The notes under the pieces are model-generated. The model made no database searches. It was not told the origin of the DNA and worked only from the letters and a program-made list of their open reading frames with translations. From the NCBI RefSeq assembly GCF_002224645.1, contig NZ_CP022121.1, positions 2,176,501 to 2,240,500 on the forward strand: a stretch of 64,000 nucleotides of DNA. Direction: 5' to 3'. The stretch is from Dehalobacterium formicoaceticum (GTDB taxonomy: Bacteria; Bacillota; Dehalobacteriia; Dehalobacteriales; Dehalobacteriaceae). Shown here one piece after another: positions 52,700-60,386 of this stretch. The position numbers and the translations under genes were made by a program. Positions within the stretch are counted from its first letter, which is position 1; every line of letters begins with the position of its first letter.

Positions 52700-53289
52700 A
52701 ACGATTAATAGAAATAAGTGATGAGGCTAAAGCTCAGGAACTTATTTCTATTTTTGTTTGTACAAAAGATGCAGACATTGAAAATTTCTTGAAGGACAGA
52801 GCGATCCAGTTTGAGAAACTAGGTAGGAGTAGAACTTTTTTCATCTATAATGAGGATGAGGACGAATTTCAAATTCTGGCATATTTCACTCTTGCAATTC
52901 AGGTGCTAAAAATTCCAGAAGATAAGTTATCTGGGAGAAAAGCGAAATTACTTGATGGATTTAGTTCTAAAATCAAAGGAGATAAAATTACTGAATTCCC
53001 ATCGATACTAATTGGGCAACTTGGTAAAAATGAAATGTACCAAGATAAGATTTCCGGAGAAGAAGCTTTAGAATATTGTCTGGCAACAATTCTTGAAGGA
53101 CAAGTTCGATTAGGTGGAAGAATAATCATGTTGGAGTGTAAAAATATTCCTTATCTTATCGATCTATATGAAAAGTTCGGTTTTAAGGTTTTGGAGAAAG
53201 ATTACGAAAAAGACGAACTTCTGCAGATGATCAAAATTCTTAATGAGGATGAGATAATCGAAACTAAGGAATGGGGTCCGGTGCTGTAG
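52675..53289 (+). CDS. GNAT-like acetyltransferase, probable ATT start
   Basis: The protein reads ISLKRLIEISDEAKAQELIS near its start and then FILKDRAIQFEKLGRSRTFF-like sequence (…IENFLKDRAIQFEK). It ends with the GNAT acetyl-CoA region ILEGQVRLGGRIIMLECKNI and YLIDLYEKFGFKVLEKDY. The conserved frame extends upstream of the first TTG (52789) to an ATT at 52675 preceded by AGGTGAG, and no ATG, GTG or TTG precedes it in frame. An ATT start gives ~204 residues and an overlap with the small gene. The acetyl acceptor is unknown; tRNA or a protein is possible if it acts as a toxin. Confidence 0.7.
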   Translation: MKTNVISLKRLIEISDEAKAQELISIFVCTKDADIENFLKDRAIQFEKLGRSRTFFIYNEDEDEFQILAYFTLAIQVLKIPEDKLSGRKAKLLDGFSSKIKGDKITEFPSILIGQLGKNEMYQDKISGEEALEYCLATILEGQVRLGGRIIMLECKNIPYLIDLYEKFGFKVLEKDYEKDELLQMIKILNEDEIIETKEWGPVL

Positions 53290-53300
53290 AACGGCATTTT

Positions 53301-53364
53301 ACCGGGAAACCAAAAAGTGTAATTGATCGGATATAGGGACAATGTACCTGTCCCCTTGTCCCGC
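53301..53364. repeat. REP-like unit, second copy
   Basis: 64 bases closely matching 52166-52228 (ACCGGGAAACC … CCCCTTGTCCCGC). The unit lies just after the GNAT gene, suggesting that the copies bracket the GNAT pair. Confidence 0.8.
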
Positions 53365-53444
53365 GGTATCTTTTTTGAATCTCACGAAGGAAAGAACAGA
53401 TGTGGTTACATTTGTAAGTAGTTATAATTAACTGGAGGGTGATT

Positions 53445-54731
53445 ATGACCCCGAAAACCGAAGAATTTAAAGCGGCAATGTCAATCGTCCGCGAGCAAAT
53501 AGCCGCCGCCAAAAGGCGAGGAACACACAGAGGTTTTATCGATTATCACGGATGCATCTCTGTGACGAAGGAGTTTATCAGCATCCTGGAGGGAGCGGGA
53601 AAGTCTGCGGAGCGTGGTGAGTTCACTTACGCATATTCCGTTGCGGCGCTTGTCCTCGTAAACCTTGCCAAACTAGCCGGTTCTGCCGATGATAGTGCGG
53701 GCGGTATCACAGACGCTCGTGGCTATGTCGATGATGTTTTGGAAAAAGTCTGCTCAGGCGTATCATACAGTTCGACTGACGCAGAGTTTATTTTCCTGCA
53801 ATCCATCAAAGACAGCCAGAACAAAGCGTTTGATGGTTGGGACGAGTTCGCCTACGACCTGCTTCGGCCTACGGCGAGGCTTGCCACTCCAAAGAACGTC
53901 GGCAAATTGTACGCTGCTCTTGACGAATTCAGCGCGAAACTGTCGAAAAAGGCTTATTCATCGTGGTACTTGGAGTGTGACAGCCTTGTTCGGCTTCAGG
54001 CTGTTACGGCGGTTGACGGTGACGCGGCGGCGGAGCGTTTCATTGTCGGTAACCTCAAATATGATGGTGTTCGGCGCGTTGCCATCCAACGGGCTGTCGG
54101 CAAAGGGGATTACGCAGCCGCCGAAATGTTGTGCATCGACAAGATAAATTCCACCGACCTCGATTACCATTGGACGCGGGAGTGGTACGACCGGCTTTTC
54201 GACATTTACCGCAAAAAGGGAGACAAAAACAAGCAGTCAGACCTCGCTGAGGATTTGCTCCTCAACAAACGAGATACCAAGTATTACAATATCCTGAAAC
54301 AACTACTCATTGAACAAGGAGAATGGGGGGCGAGATATCCGTACCTTTTGGAGCGGCTCGGTCAAAGCATGATGTACCATGCGTATTTGGGCATTCTTTC
54401 CAAAGAGAACGAAACGCGCCGAATGCTTGCAGTGTTTCAATCCTACCCGTCCTGCGTCTTCGACTACGGCAAACAGATGTCGGCAGCGTTCCCACAGGAA
54501 ACCTTCGCACTCTGCCTTGACGAAATCCGTAAACAAGCTGCCGAAGCAGACAACCGTATCAAATACAAGAAGGTATGCAATCTCGTTAAAAAGCTGTATG
54601 AATTCGGTGGTATCTCCGAAGCCCAGAACATTATATCCGAAATGATATCAAAGTACCCACGCCGCCCGGCGATGCTCGAAGAACTAAACGGTTTATCTTT
54701 GAAAATGCAAAAATTTGGGCTGAAGGGCTAA
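53445..54731 (+). CDS. Unrecognised 428-residue helical-repeat protein
   Basis: This protein is mostly alpha-helical. Its N-terminal part (residues 1-150) starts TPKTEEFKAAMSIVREQIAA, and an all-helical C-terminal half has TPR-like spacing (RLFDIYRKKGDKNKQSDLAE, YYNILKQLLIEQGEWGARYP, LVKKLYEFGGISEAQNIISE). A similar helical tail occurs behind SWIM zinc fingers in some Clostridia, but no SWIM motif is present here. GC content is clearly higher than in its neighbours, suggesting recent transfer. GGAGGG lies 7 bases before the ATG at 53445. No function can be given. Confidence 0.75.
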   Translation: MTPKTEEFKAAMSIVREQIAAAKRRGTHRGFIDYHGCISVTKEFISILEGAGKSAERGEFTYAYSVAALVLVNLAKLAGSADDSAGGITDARGYVDDVLEKVCSGVSYSSTDAEFIFLQSIKDSQNKAFDGWDEFAYDLLRPTARLATPKNVGKLYAALDEFSAKLSKKAYSSWYLECDSLVRLQAVTAVDGDAAAERFIVGNLKYDGVRRVAIQRAVGKGDYAAAEMLCIDKINSTDLDYHWTREWYDRLFDIYRKKGDKNKQSDLAEDLLLNKRDTKYYNILKQLLIEQGEWGARYPYLLERLGQSMMYHAYLGILSKENETRRMLAVFQSYPSCVFDYGKQMSAAFPQETFALCLDEIRKQAAEADNRIKYKKVCNLVKKLYEFGGISEAQNIISEMISKYPRRPAMLEELNGLSLKMQKFGLKG

Positions 54732-54737
54732 TAATCA

Positions 54738-54804
54738 CATGAGTAATTAGTCAGGCAATAAATTTATTTGAAGCAAATAGCAAATTAAAGAAAGCATCTC
54801 ATAG
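54738..54804 (+). repeat. Dispersed 3'-end repeat (copy B)
   Basis: CATGAGTAATTAGTCAGGCA … AAGCATCTCAT matches 24329-24384, with an eleven-base duplication of AGCAAAT in this copy. It joins directly to the terminator. Confidence 0.75.
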
Positions 54805-54817
54805 AGGATGCTTTTTT
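54790..54817 (+). terminator. Terminator hairpin after the 428-residue gene
   Basis: Same stem as at 43918-43947 (AAAGCATC / GATGCTTT) followed by six T. Confidence 0.85.
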
Positions 54818-54889
54818 GATAAAAATTTAATCCTTGAAAATTGTTTAAAACTGTTAAAAGTAAAACAAATAAAATAAATGAAGATAATG

Positions 54890-54931
54890 TTATAATATAA
54901 ACATATATGAGCATATATGCTTATATTATAA
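54890..54931. promoter_or_regulatory. 42-bp near-perfect palindrome upstream of the ABC exporter
   Basis: TTATAATATAAACATATATG and its reverse complement flank a central AG/GC; only one position in each arm differs. It holds -10-like TATAAT boxes on both strands. It is a candidate operator for a dimeric regulator of the exporter; no regulator is encoded next to it. Confidence 0.7.
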
Positions 54932-54995
54932 GAAATTATTTACTATTAATACTTAATACTGAGAGTTAGCTTAGCATCTGAAAGGAGAAATTATC

Positions 54996-55775
54996 ATGGA
55001 ACAGGTCCTGATCAAAACTCATCAGCTGACGAAACGATACGGCACAGTCCCGGTGGTCAACGCCCTTAACCTTGAGGTTAAAAGAGGAGAAATCTTTGGT
55101 TTTCTGGGACCTAATGGGTCCGGGAAAACCACGACCATTAAAATGCTGACCGGCCTGCTGGAGCCCAGTGCAGGAGAGGCTTATATCTGTGGTTACGATA
55201 TTAAAAAGCAGCCCACTGAAGCCAAAGCACTGATGGCTTATGTCCCGGATCAGCCCAAAGTATACGGAAAACTTTCGGCACGGGAGTTTTTGCAGCTGGT
55301 GGCCTCCCTTTACCGTATGCCCAAAGCTATCGGCGCCCAGCGAGCGGAGATGTTGTTGGAGATGTTTGGCCTTTCAGACCGGGCCGACGAACTCTTGGAA
55401 GGTTATTCCCACGGCATGCGCCAAAAAGTGGTGTTGTCTTCGGCCTTGATTCATCAACCCCAAGTAATCCTCCTGGATGAACCCACCGTTGGCCTTGATC
55501 CGGCCAGCGCCCGCTTGCTCAAGGATATCCTGCAAGAATTGGCAAAACAGGGAGCGGCCGTTTTGGTCTCCACCCATATTCTTGAGATTGCCGAGCACAT
55601 GTGTCACCGGGTGGGCATTCTTAAGGCAGGAAAACTGATCGCCCAAGGCAGTCCGGAGGAATTGCGTCAAATGGCCGGTCACACCGGAGAGAGCCTGGAA
55701 GATATCTTCCTTGAACTTACCGGGGGCCAGGAAAATGATGAATTGCTCAAGAGTCTGGGGGGAGATAGCCAGTGA
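54996..55775 (+). CDS. ABC transporter ATP-binding protein (exporter type)
   Basis: This 259-residue ATPase has Walker A GPNGSGKTT, the Q-loop AYVPDQPK, the signature YSHGMRQKVVLSSALIH, Walker B VILLDEPTVGLDPASA and an H-loop in VSTHILEIAEH. It is of the CcmA/YtrB-like type that pairs with large exporter permeases. The AAAGGAGA site lies 9 bases before the ATG. The 3' end overlaps the permease gene by 4 bases, so the two are coupled. Its substrate is not predictable. Confidence 0.92.
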   Translation: MEQVLIKTHQLTKRYGTVPVVNALNLEVKRGEIFGFLGPNGSGKTTTIKMLTGLLEPSAGEAYICGYDIKKQPTEAKALMAYVPDQPKVYGKLSAREFLQLVASLYRMPKAIGAQRAEMLLEMFGLSDRADELLEGYSHGMRQKVVLSSALIHQPQVILLDEPTVGLDPASARLLKDILQELAKQGAAVLVSTHILEIAEHMCHRVGILKAGKLIAQGSPEELRQMAGHTGESLEDIFLELTGGQENDELLKSLGGDSQ

Positions 55776-57667
55776 AGATTAATTTACCTCCTCCCCTAGA
55801 GTCTCCGCCGCCTGCTCAATCCTTTCTTGATGACTTGATGCTCCTCACAAAAAATCAAATGCGGGTAACCTGGAACAAATGGCATCATCGACCTAAGAAG
55901 ACTTTGGTTTTAATAGGTTTACTTTTGGTTTGGGTGCTTAGTTTTATTTTTTATTTAGGTTCTTTGGCTTATGGTGCCATCGGCAATGTACCATATGAAT
56001 TTGGTCAGGGTTTACTCAGCCTGATATTTATGAGCGGTTTGGCGGCCCAAATCTTTTTTGGCATTACGGCGGCTTTTGCTTCCCTTTATATGTCCGAAGA
56101 TCTGGAGCTGTTATTTATGGCGCCGGTGTCCCTTAAGGCGGTTTTTGCCGTGAAGTCCCTGAGTGTATTGGTCAGCAATTTTATTATTGCCGTGCTTTTT
56201 GTGCTGTTACCGGGAATTTTTTATGGTTTGCTGTTTCAGGCTCCAGGGTTCTTTTACCCGATTGTCCTCCTTGTCGCCTTAGGGTTGCTGGCTATTGGTA
56301 CCGCCCTGGCCGAACTGCTGAACCTATTGGTGATGCGCATCGTTCCGCCTCATCGCAGCAAAGAGGCCGTTGGCTTCATTGGGGCTTTGGCGGGAATTAT
56401 CATTGCGCTCCTGTTTCAAATTCCCAATATGATGATGGAGCGGGGAGAACAACTGGATCTCGCCTCCTGGCTGGCCGGTAATGCTCAATTCCTTGATGCC
56501 ATGAACTTCTTTCCCTGGGGATGGGGCGCCAAGGCCTTAGTTGACGCCATGTCAGGCCATGTGCCGGGTGCACTGGGCTGGAGCTTACTCATCTTGTTGG
56601 TGGGAGTTTTGCTTTTTGGCTTCGCCTTCAGCTTTGTTGAACGGGGCTTCCGGCGGGGATTTATTTCTTTAAGCCAGGGAGGAGGCGGCCGTCGCCCCAA
56701 GAAGAAAGGAAAGGGCAAAGAGCAAATAACGACAACCCCCTTAACGGAAAAGGTTCTTGCGCATCAGCTATTGGCAGTTAAACCGGGGGAGGAAATTGGG
56801 TATGGGAAGGTCTCACGATTCGCCGGCATCTGGGCGGTGGCCAAGAAGGATTTACTCTATTTAAAACGGGATACCCGGGAGTGGTTTGGCTATTTAACTC
56901 CCCTGATTATCATGGCCTTCTTTATTGCCCAGTATCTCTTTGGTGGTTCGGAGGGGTCACGTGCTTCACTGATTACTATTTTTATCATCTATACAGTGAT
57001 GTTCAGCGGCAATATGGCTCTCCAGTCCTTCGGCCGGGAAGGTGAATCTGACTGGTTGCTGAACTCGGTGCCTCTGGCCGGTTGGCCGGTGGTCTTGGGC
57101 AAATTATTAGGTGCGGTGCTGCCCACCTTAGTGCTGATGGAAGCGATGCTGGTGGGAACCGGGATCGCCGTCAGGCTGAGCTTTCAGGTACTTATTGCCT
57201 TGGCTGTGGGGGCGGTCTTTCTTTCCCTGGGTTCAAGCGCTATCGGTCTTTTTTATTCCATCAACAACAGCCGTTATAATCCGGAGAGACCCCAGCAGCG
57301 CATTGCCCCGGGTGCCTCCCTGTTTATGTATCTGATTAATCTGGTCTTCATCATGTTTCTGGCCATAGGGATCACCTATATGCTCCGTCCCGCTGAATTA
57401 ATCGCTGTTTTGGAACTGTTTCCTCCCGCAACCTTCGAAGGAGGTTTTCTGTCCGCGGTCATTTATGGACTCTACCTTTTAAGCAGACCCTTGTTTTGGC
57501 CCGCCTGGATGGGGATGCTCACAGGGATCCTGGTTACCGGGGGTGTGTGGTCCGTGATGTTTTTCGGTTTTATAGCAGCTACTGTGCGCCAAAGCCGGAA
57601 AGGCTTCAGGGTGGAGCTGGTGACCGGTAAGAAAAAGAAAAAGAAAAAGAGAAAGGAAAGCAAATGA
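55772..57667 (+). CDS. ABC exporter permease (about 12 helices)
   Basis: This 631-residue membrane protein has two helical bundles. Each includes a phrase such as AASLYMSEDLELLFMAPVSL or QSFGREGESDWLLNSVPLAG, typical of large putative ABC exporter permeases. A cytoplasmic basic stretch near residue 310 (GGGRRPKKKGKGKEQ) and a Lys-rich C-terminus (GKKKKKKKRKESK) follow. It starts at a GTG overlapping the ATPase stop. The pair may export a lipid, peptide or drug; nothing nearby decides which. Confidence 0.88.
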   Translation: MKINLPPPLESPPPAQSFLDDLMLLTKNQMRVTWNKWHHRPKKTLVLIGLLLVWVLSFIFYLGSLAYGAIGNVPYEFGQGLLSLIFMSGLAAQIFFGITAAFASLYMSEDLELLFMAPVSLKAVFAVKSLSVLVSNFIIAVLFVLLPGIFYGLLFQAPGFFYPIVLLVALGLLAIGTALAELLNLLVMRIVPPHRSKEAVGFIGALAGIIIALLFQIPNMMMERGEQLDLASWLAGNAQFLDAMNFFPWGWGAKALVDAMSGHVPGALGWSLLILLVGVLLFGFAFSFVERGFRRGFISLSQGGGGRRPKKKGKGKEQITTTPLTEKVLAHQLLAVKPGEEIGYGKVSRFAGIWAVAKKDLLYLKRDTREWFGYLTPLIIMAFFIAQYLFGGSEGSRASLITIFIIYTVMFSGNMALQSFGREGESDWLLNSVPLAGWPVVLGKLLGAVLPTLVLMEAMLVGTGIAVRLSFQVLIALAVGAVFLSLGSSAIGLFYSINNSRYNPERPQQRIAPGASLFMYLINLVFIMFLAIGITYMLRPAELIAVLELFPPATFEGGFLSAVIYGLYLLSRPLFWPAWMGMLTGILVTGGVWSVMFFGFIAATVRQSRKGFRVELVTGKKKKKKKRKESK

Positions 57668-57675
57668 ACTAAATT

Positions 57676-57704
57676 AAAGGTTCACCAATGGTGAACCTTT
57701 ATTT
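57676..57704 (+). terminator. Terminator after the ABC exporter operon
   Basis: AAAGGTTCACC and GGTGAACCTTT form an 11-bp stem with an AAT loop, followed by ATTTCTT. Confidence 0.85.
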
Positions 57705-57712
57705 CTTAACTT

Positions 57713-58015
57713 TTAAACTTTTAAACTTTCTAACTCCATTATCTGATAATCATCATGAATCTCAAACATAGATTCATCAACATCATCAGACATTTCCACT
57801 ATATCCATAGTCATTGTTCCATCATCTGGGATGATTTCCATCCCATCTAAACTATCACCATTAAAATAATATAATAGTTATATTCCCAACAACATACTCC
57901 TCGTAGTTTCTATTATCTCCCATAAAAGTTGCCGATCCTGTGCCAACATATGTAAGGTTATCAGCGTCAATTTGTGTAACCTCGTTCCTGGTATTAAAAT
58001 TTATTATGTCATGAA
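57713..58015 (-). pseudogene. Frameshifted acidic protein fragment, unknown
   Basis: On the minus strand a frame from about 58015 reads IINFNTRNEVTQIDADNLTY, then MGDNRNYEEYVVGNIT, and stops. A shifted frame continues YYFNGDSLDGMEIIPDDGTM and ends in ELESLKV at 57713. Together they look like one small acidic protein with an indel near 57870-57880. No start is seen. The family is unknown. Confidence 0.5.
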
Positions 58016-58056
58016 AAAATTATAATTGCGATATGAAGGTGTAAATTTCATTGTCA

Positions 58057-58308
58057 TTCACTCCGCCGGTTTATCTCTTCTCCTTTGCGTGATATAATTT
58101 GACATAAGGTAATTTGTGACAAATCCTTAATCAGAGTAGATTTACCGATAAACAAACCGATGGCGGAGGAAAAGCATTTATGCCACGGATAATAAAAAAA
58201 GATGATCGGAAATTATGCGCCTATTTCACATCTTCCAGCTTTGTTATTGAAGAGGATCTAGAAGAGGATCTATTAGAGTTAGAATTAGAATTAGAACCAA
58301 GGTACTGA
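58057..58308 (+). repeat. Duplicated 5' region of the SNF2 gene (truncated copy)
   Basis: The sequence from TTCACTCCGCCG through GATATAATTTGACAT, the GCGGAGGAAAA ribosome site and the first ~40 codons (MPRIIKKDDRKLCAYFTSS…) matches 60265-60490 with about ten substitutions and small indels in the acidic repeat. The copied frame (58180-58308) stops after ELEPRY. The esterase, flavodoxin and DHFR-like fragment lie between the two copies. Confidence 0.9.
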
Positions 58309-58386
58309 TTTTTTGTTTGCTGCCCTGCCTTATATGGTGCAGTGCAGATATGTCAACGCAAAAAAACTAAGGGAGGAGAAAACTTT

Positions 58387-59294
58387 GTGCAAGCAAATCA
58401 CAGTATGACTAATGCTTATACAACCGATTTTTATACAACGGATACGAAAATATCAGATGTTGTAAATGATCCGGTATTTGGTAAGTATGGCAGATTGATT
58501 TTTCCTGTAGGCGGCGGATATTACAGTGGCACTACATTAGGAGAACTCCGGCTGATATGGTATAACAATATTGATCCGGCAAAGACGGTGGAGATTGCAA
58601 ATTATATGAAAGGTCAGGCCGAAGCTGATGAGGCTGTCTTTTTTGATATTTATACTGATGAAGAAAAAGCCTTTGATCCGGACAAAGAAAATACTGGATT
58701 ATTCTTTTTTAAGGGAACTCCTGGCGAAAGATTTGCCGTGTGCAATGCGGGAGGCGGTTTTGCTTATGTAGGAGCTATGCAGGACAGTTTCCCCCATGCA
58801 CTTGAATTATCCAAAATGGGATAAAGGCTTTTGCATTGATTTATCGTCCGGGTGCACAAACAGCTTGTGAGGACTTGGCGCGGGCGATCAGCTTTATTTT
58901 TGAACATGACGGGGAATTGGAGGTAAATATCGATGGCTATTCCTTATGGGGCGGCTCGGCGGGTGCAAGAATGGCGGCGTGGCTTGGTTCCTATGGAACA
59001 GCAGCTTTTGGAGAAGTTGAACTGCCCCGTCCCGGAGCAGTAATCATGCAGTATACAGGACATAGTGATTATACGGAGAATGACCCGCCCACATACGTAT
59101 GCGTCGGTGAAAATGAGGGCATTGCAAGCTGGCGAACCATGGAAAACCGCTTGAATCATCTGAGCGCGAAGGGAATCGACACGGAGTTTCATAAATACCC
59201 AAACCTCGGTCACGGCTTTGGTCTTGGAACCGGAACTGCCGCTGAGGGATGGATAAATGATGCAGTGGCTTTTTGGGAAAAACAGAGTTTTTAA
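58387..59294 (+). pseudogene. Alpha/beta-hydrolase (esterase-like), split by a one-base deletion
   Basis: The first frame (GTG 58387, GGGAGGAG ribosome site) encodes an N-terminus with GGGYYSGTTLGEL and the oxyanion motif FAVCNAGGGFAYVG, and stops at 58824 after ELSKMG. The next frame continues IKAFALIYRPGAQTA and carries the nucleophile elbow YSLWGGSAGARMAAWLG (serine in GGSAG) and a C-terminal HGF histidine (NLGHGFGLG). One extra G at 58818-58820 joins them as a ~300-residue esterase with a Ser-Asp-His triad. The enzyme would hydrolyse a carboxylic ester. Confidence 0.8.
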
Positions 59295-59315
59295 TCAGGG
59301 AAGGAGCATAAAACA

Positions 59316-59963
59316 ATGAAAAAAATAACAACCATCTTTATGAGTCTGATGCTGATATTCAGCCTTACGGCTTGCGGCAACAGTAAGCAGGCAGAGAATA
59401 CCACCCCTATGCCATCTTCCGAACAAGAAAGAGAAACCACCTCTGCTCTTGCCGGCTCAGAAAAAACGAAAGGCACAAATGGCAAAACGCTTGTTGTTTA
59501 CTTTTCAGCAACCGGTAATACAGAAGAGGTCGCAAATTACATTGCAGCAGCTACTGGGGCAGAGCTCTTTGAAATAGAACCGGTGGAGCCGTACAGCAAG
59601 GAGGATTTGGACTGGAGAAACGAAGACAGTCGGGTTTTTTATGAACATGATCATCCCGATGCCAGAGATGTAGAACTTGTGACGACAACAGTTCCTGATT
59701 GGGCGTCCTATGATACGGTTTACTTAGGTTATCCTATCTGGTGGGGGAATGCAGCATGGCCGGTGGATGGTTTTATCGAAGGGACTGATTTTACGGGGAA
59801 AACAGTGGTGCCTTTCTGTACTTCTTCAAGCTCCGGTTTGGGTGAAAGCGACGAGCTGCTGAAGAAATTGGCGGGAACAGGAAACTGGCTGGCAGGTGAG
59901 CGGTTCCAATTAAACTCCTCAGAAGAGACTGTGAAGGCTTGGATAGAAGATTTGGGATTATAA
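59316..59963 (+). CDS. Flavodoxin-like lipoprotein
   Basis: This 215-residue protein has a lipoprotein signal with lipobox SLTACG (Cys near residue 20) and a Ser/Thr/Glu linker. A flavodoxin domain follows: TLVVYFSATGNTEEVANYIA (FMN phosphate loop) and VYLGYPIWWGNAAWPVDGFI (isoalloxazine-stacking Trp/Tyr). An FMN protein anchored outside the membrane suggests electron transfer to an extracellular or surface partner. AAGGAGC lies about 9 bases before the ATG. It stands directly after the esterase gene. Confidence 0.88.
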   Translation: MKKITTIFMSLMLIFSLTACGNSKQAENTTPMPSSEQERETTSALAGSEKTKGTNGKTLVVYFSATGNTEEVANYIAAATGAELFEIEPVEPYSKEDLDWRNEDSRVFYEHDHPDARDVELVTTTVPDWASYDTVYLGYPIWWGNAAWPVDGFIEGTDFTGKTVVPFCTSSSSGLGESDELLKKLAGTGNWLAGERFQLNSSEETVKAWIEDLGL

Positions 59964-59995
59964 AAAATGAAATTAAGAGAGGTTTAAGGTATATC

Positions 59996-60150
59996 ATGAA
60001 TAGACCTTATGTAGTCTGCCATATGCTCACTTCATTAGATGAGATGGAAAAATTGACGGGGAGTTTTTCTCCGCACCGGAATGCAAGCCGGCACTTGCGG
60101 AATATGAAAACATTCGGGGCTTTTATCGTTGTCAGGCAACCCTTTAAAGG
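59996..60150 (+). pseudogene. RibD C-terminal/DHFR-like N-terminal fragment
   Basis: The ATG at 59996 starts MNRPYVVCHMLTSLDEMEKL, like the RibD_C/DHFR family (M-R-P-Y-V-x-C-H-M-x-T-S-x-D). The frame then shifts; another frame reads FFSAPECKPALAEYENIRGF up to ~60150, where a REP-like palindrome cuts it. AGGTTTAAGG precedes the ATG. Confidence 0.6.
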
Positions 60151-60153
60151 CAA

Positions 60154-60248
60154 ACAGGGGACGGTTCTTTGTTTTACCACCGGTAAATCTTATTAGCAGT
60201 AAAACGTTAAGTCTTGATATCTGAGTTAAACAAAGAACCGTCCCCTGT
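60154..60248. repeat. Inverted-repeat element with 21-bp perfect arms
   Basis: ACAGGGGACGGTTCTTTGTTT (arm at 60154-60174, quoted in full it is one base over the limit, so take the first 20) pairs perfectly with 60228-60248, enclosing 53 bases. Palindromes of this GGGACGGTTCTTTG type are dispersed in related genomes. It truncates the DHFR-like fragment. Confidence 0.8.
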
Positions 60249-60386
60249 TCTACCCCTCTTGTCCTTCACTCCGCCGATTTATCTCTTCTCCTTTGCGTGA
60301 TATAATTTGACATGAGGTAATTTGTGACAAAACCTTAATCAGAGTAGATTTGCCGATAAACAAATCGATAGCGGAGGAAAACATTT

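Noticed and set aside
53301-53364. Rho-independent terminator of the GNAT gene
   Set aside because: The palindrome lacks a T-run and is a copy of the unit at 52166, so a REP-like repeat fits better.
57713-58015. Intact small gene on the minus strand
   Set aside because: Two frames are needed to read it and no start codon with a ribosome site is visible, so it is listed as a fragment.
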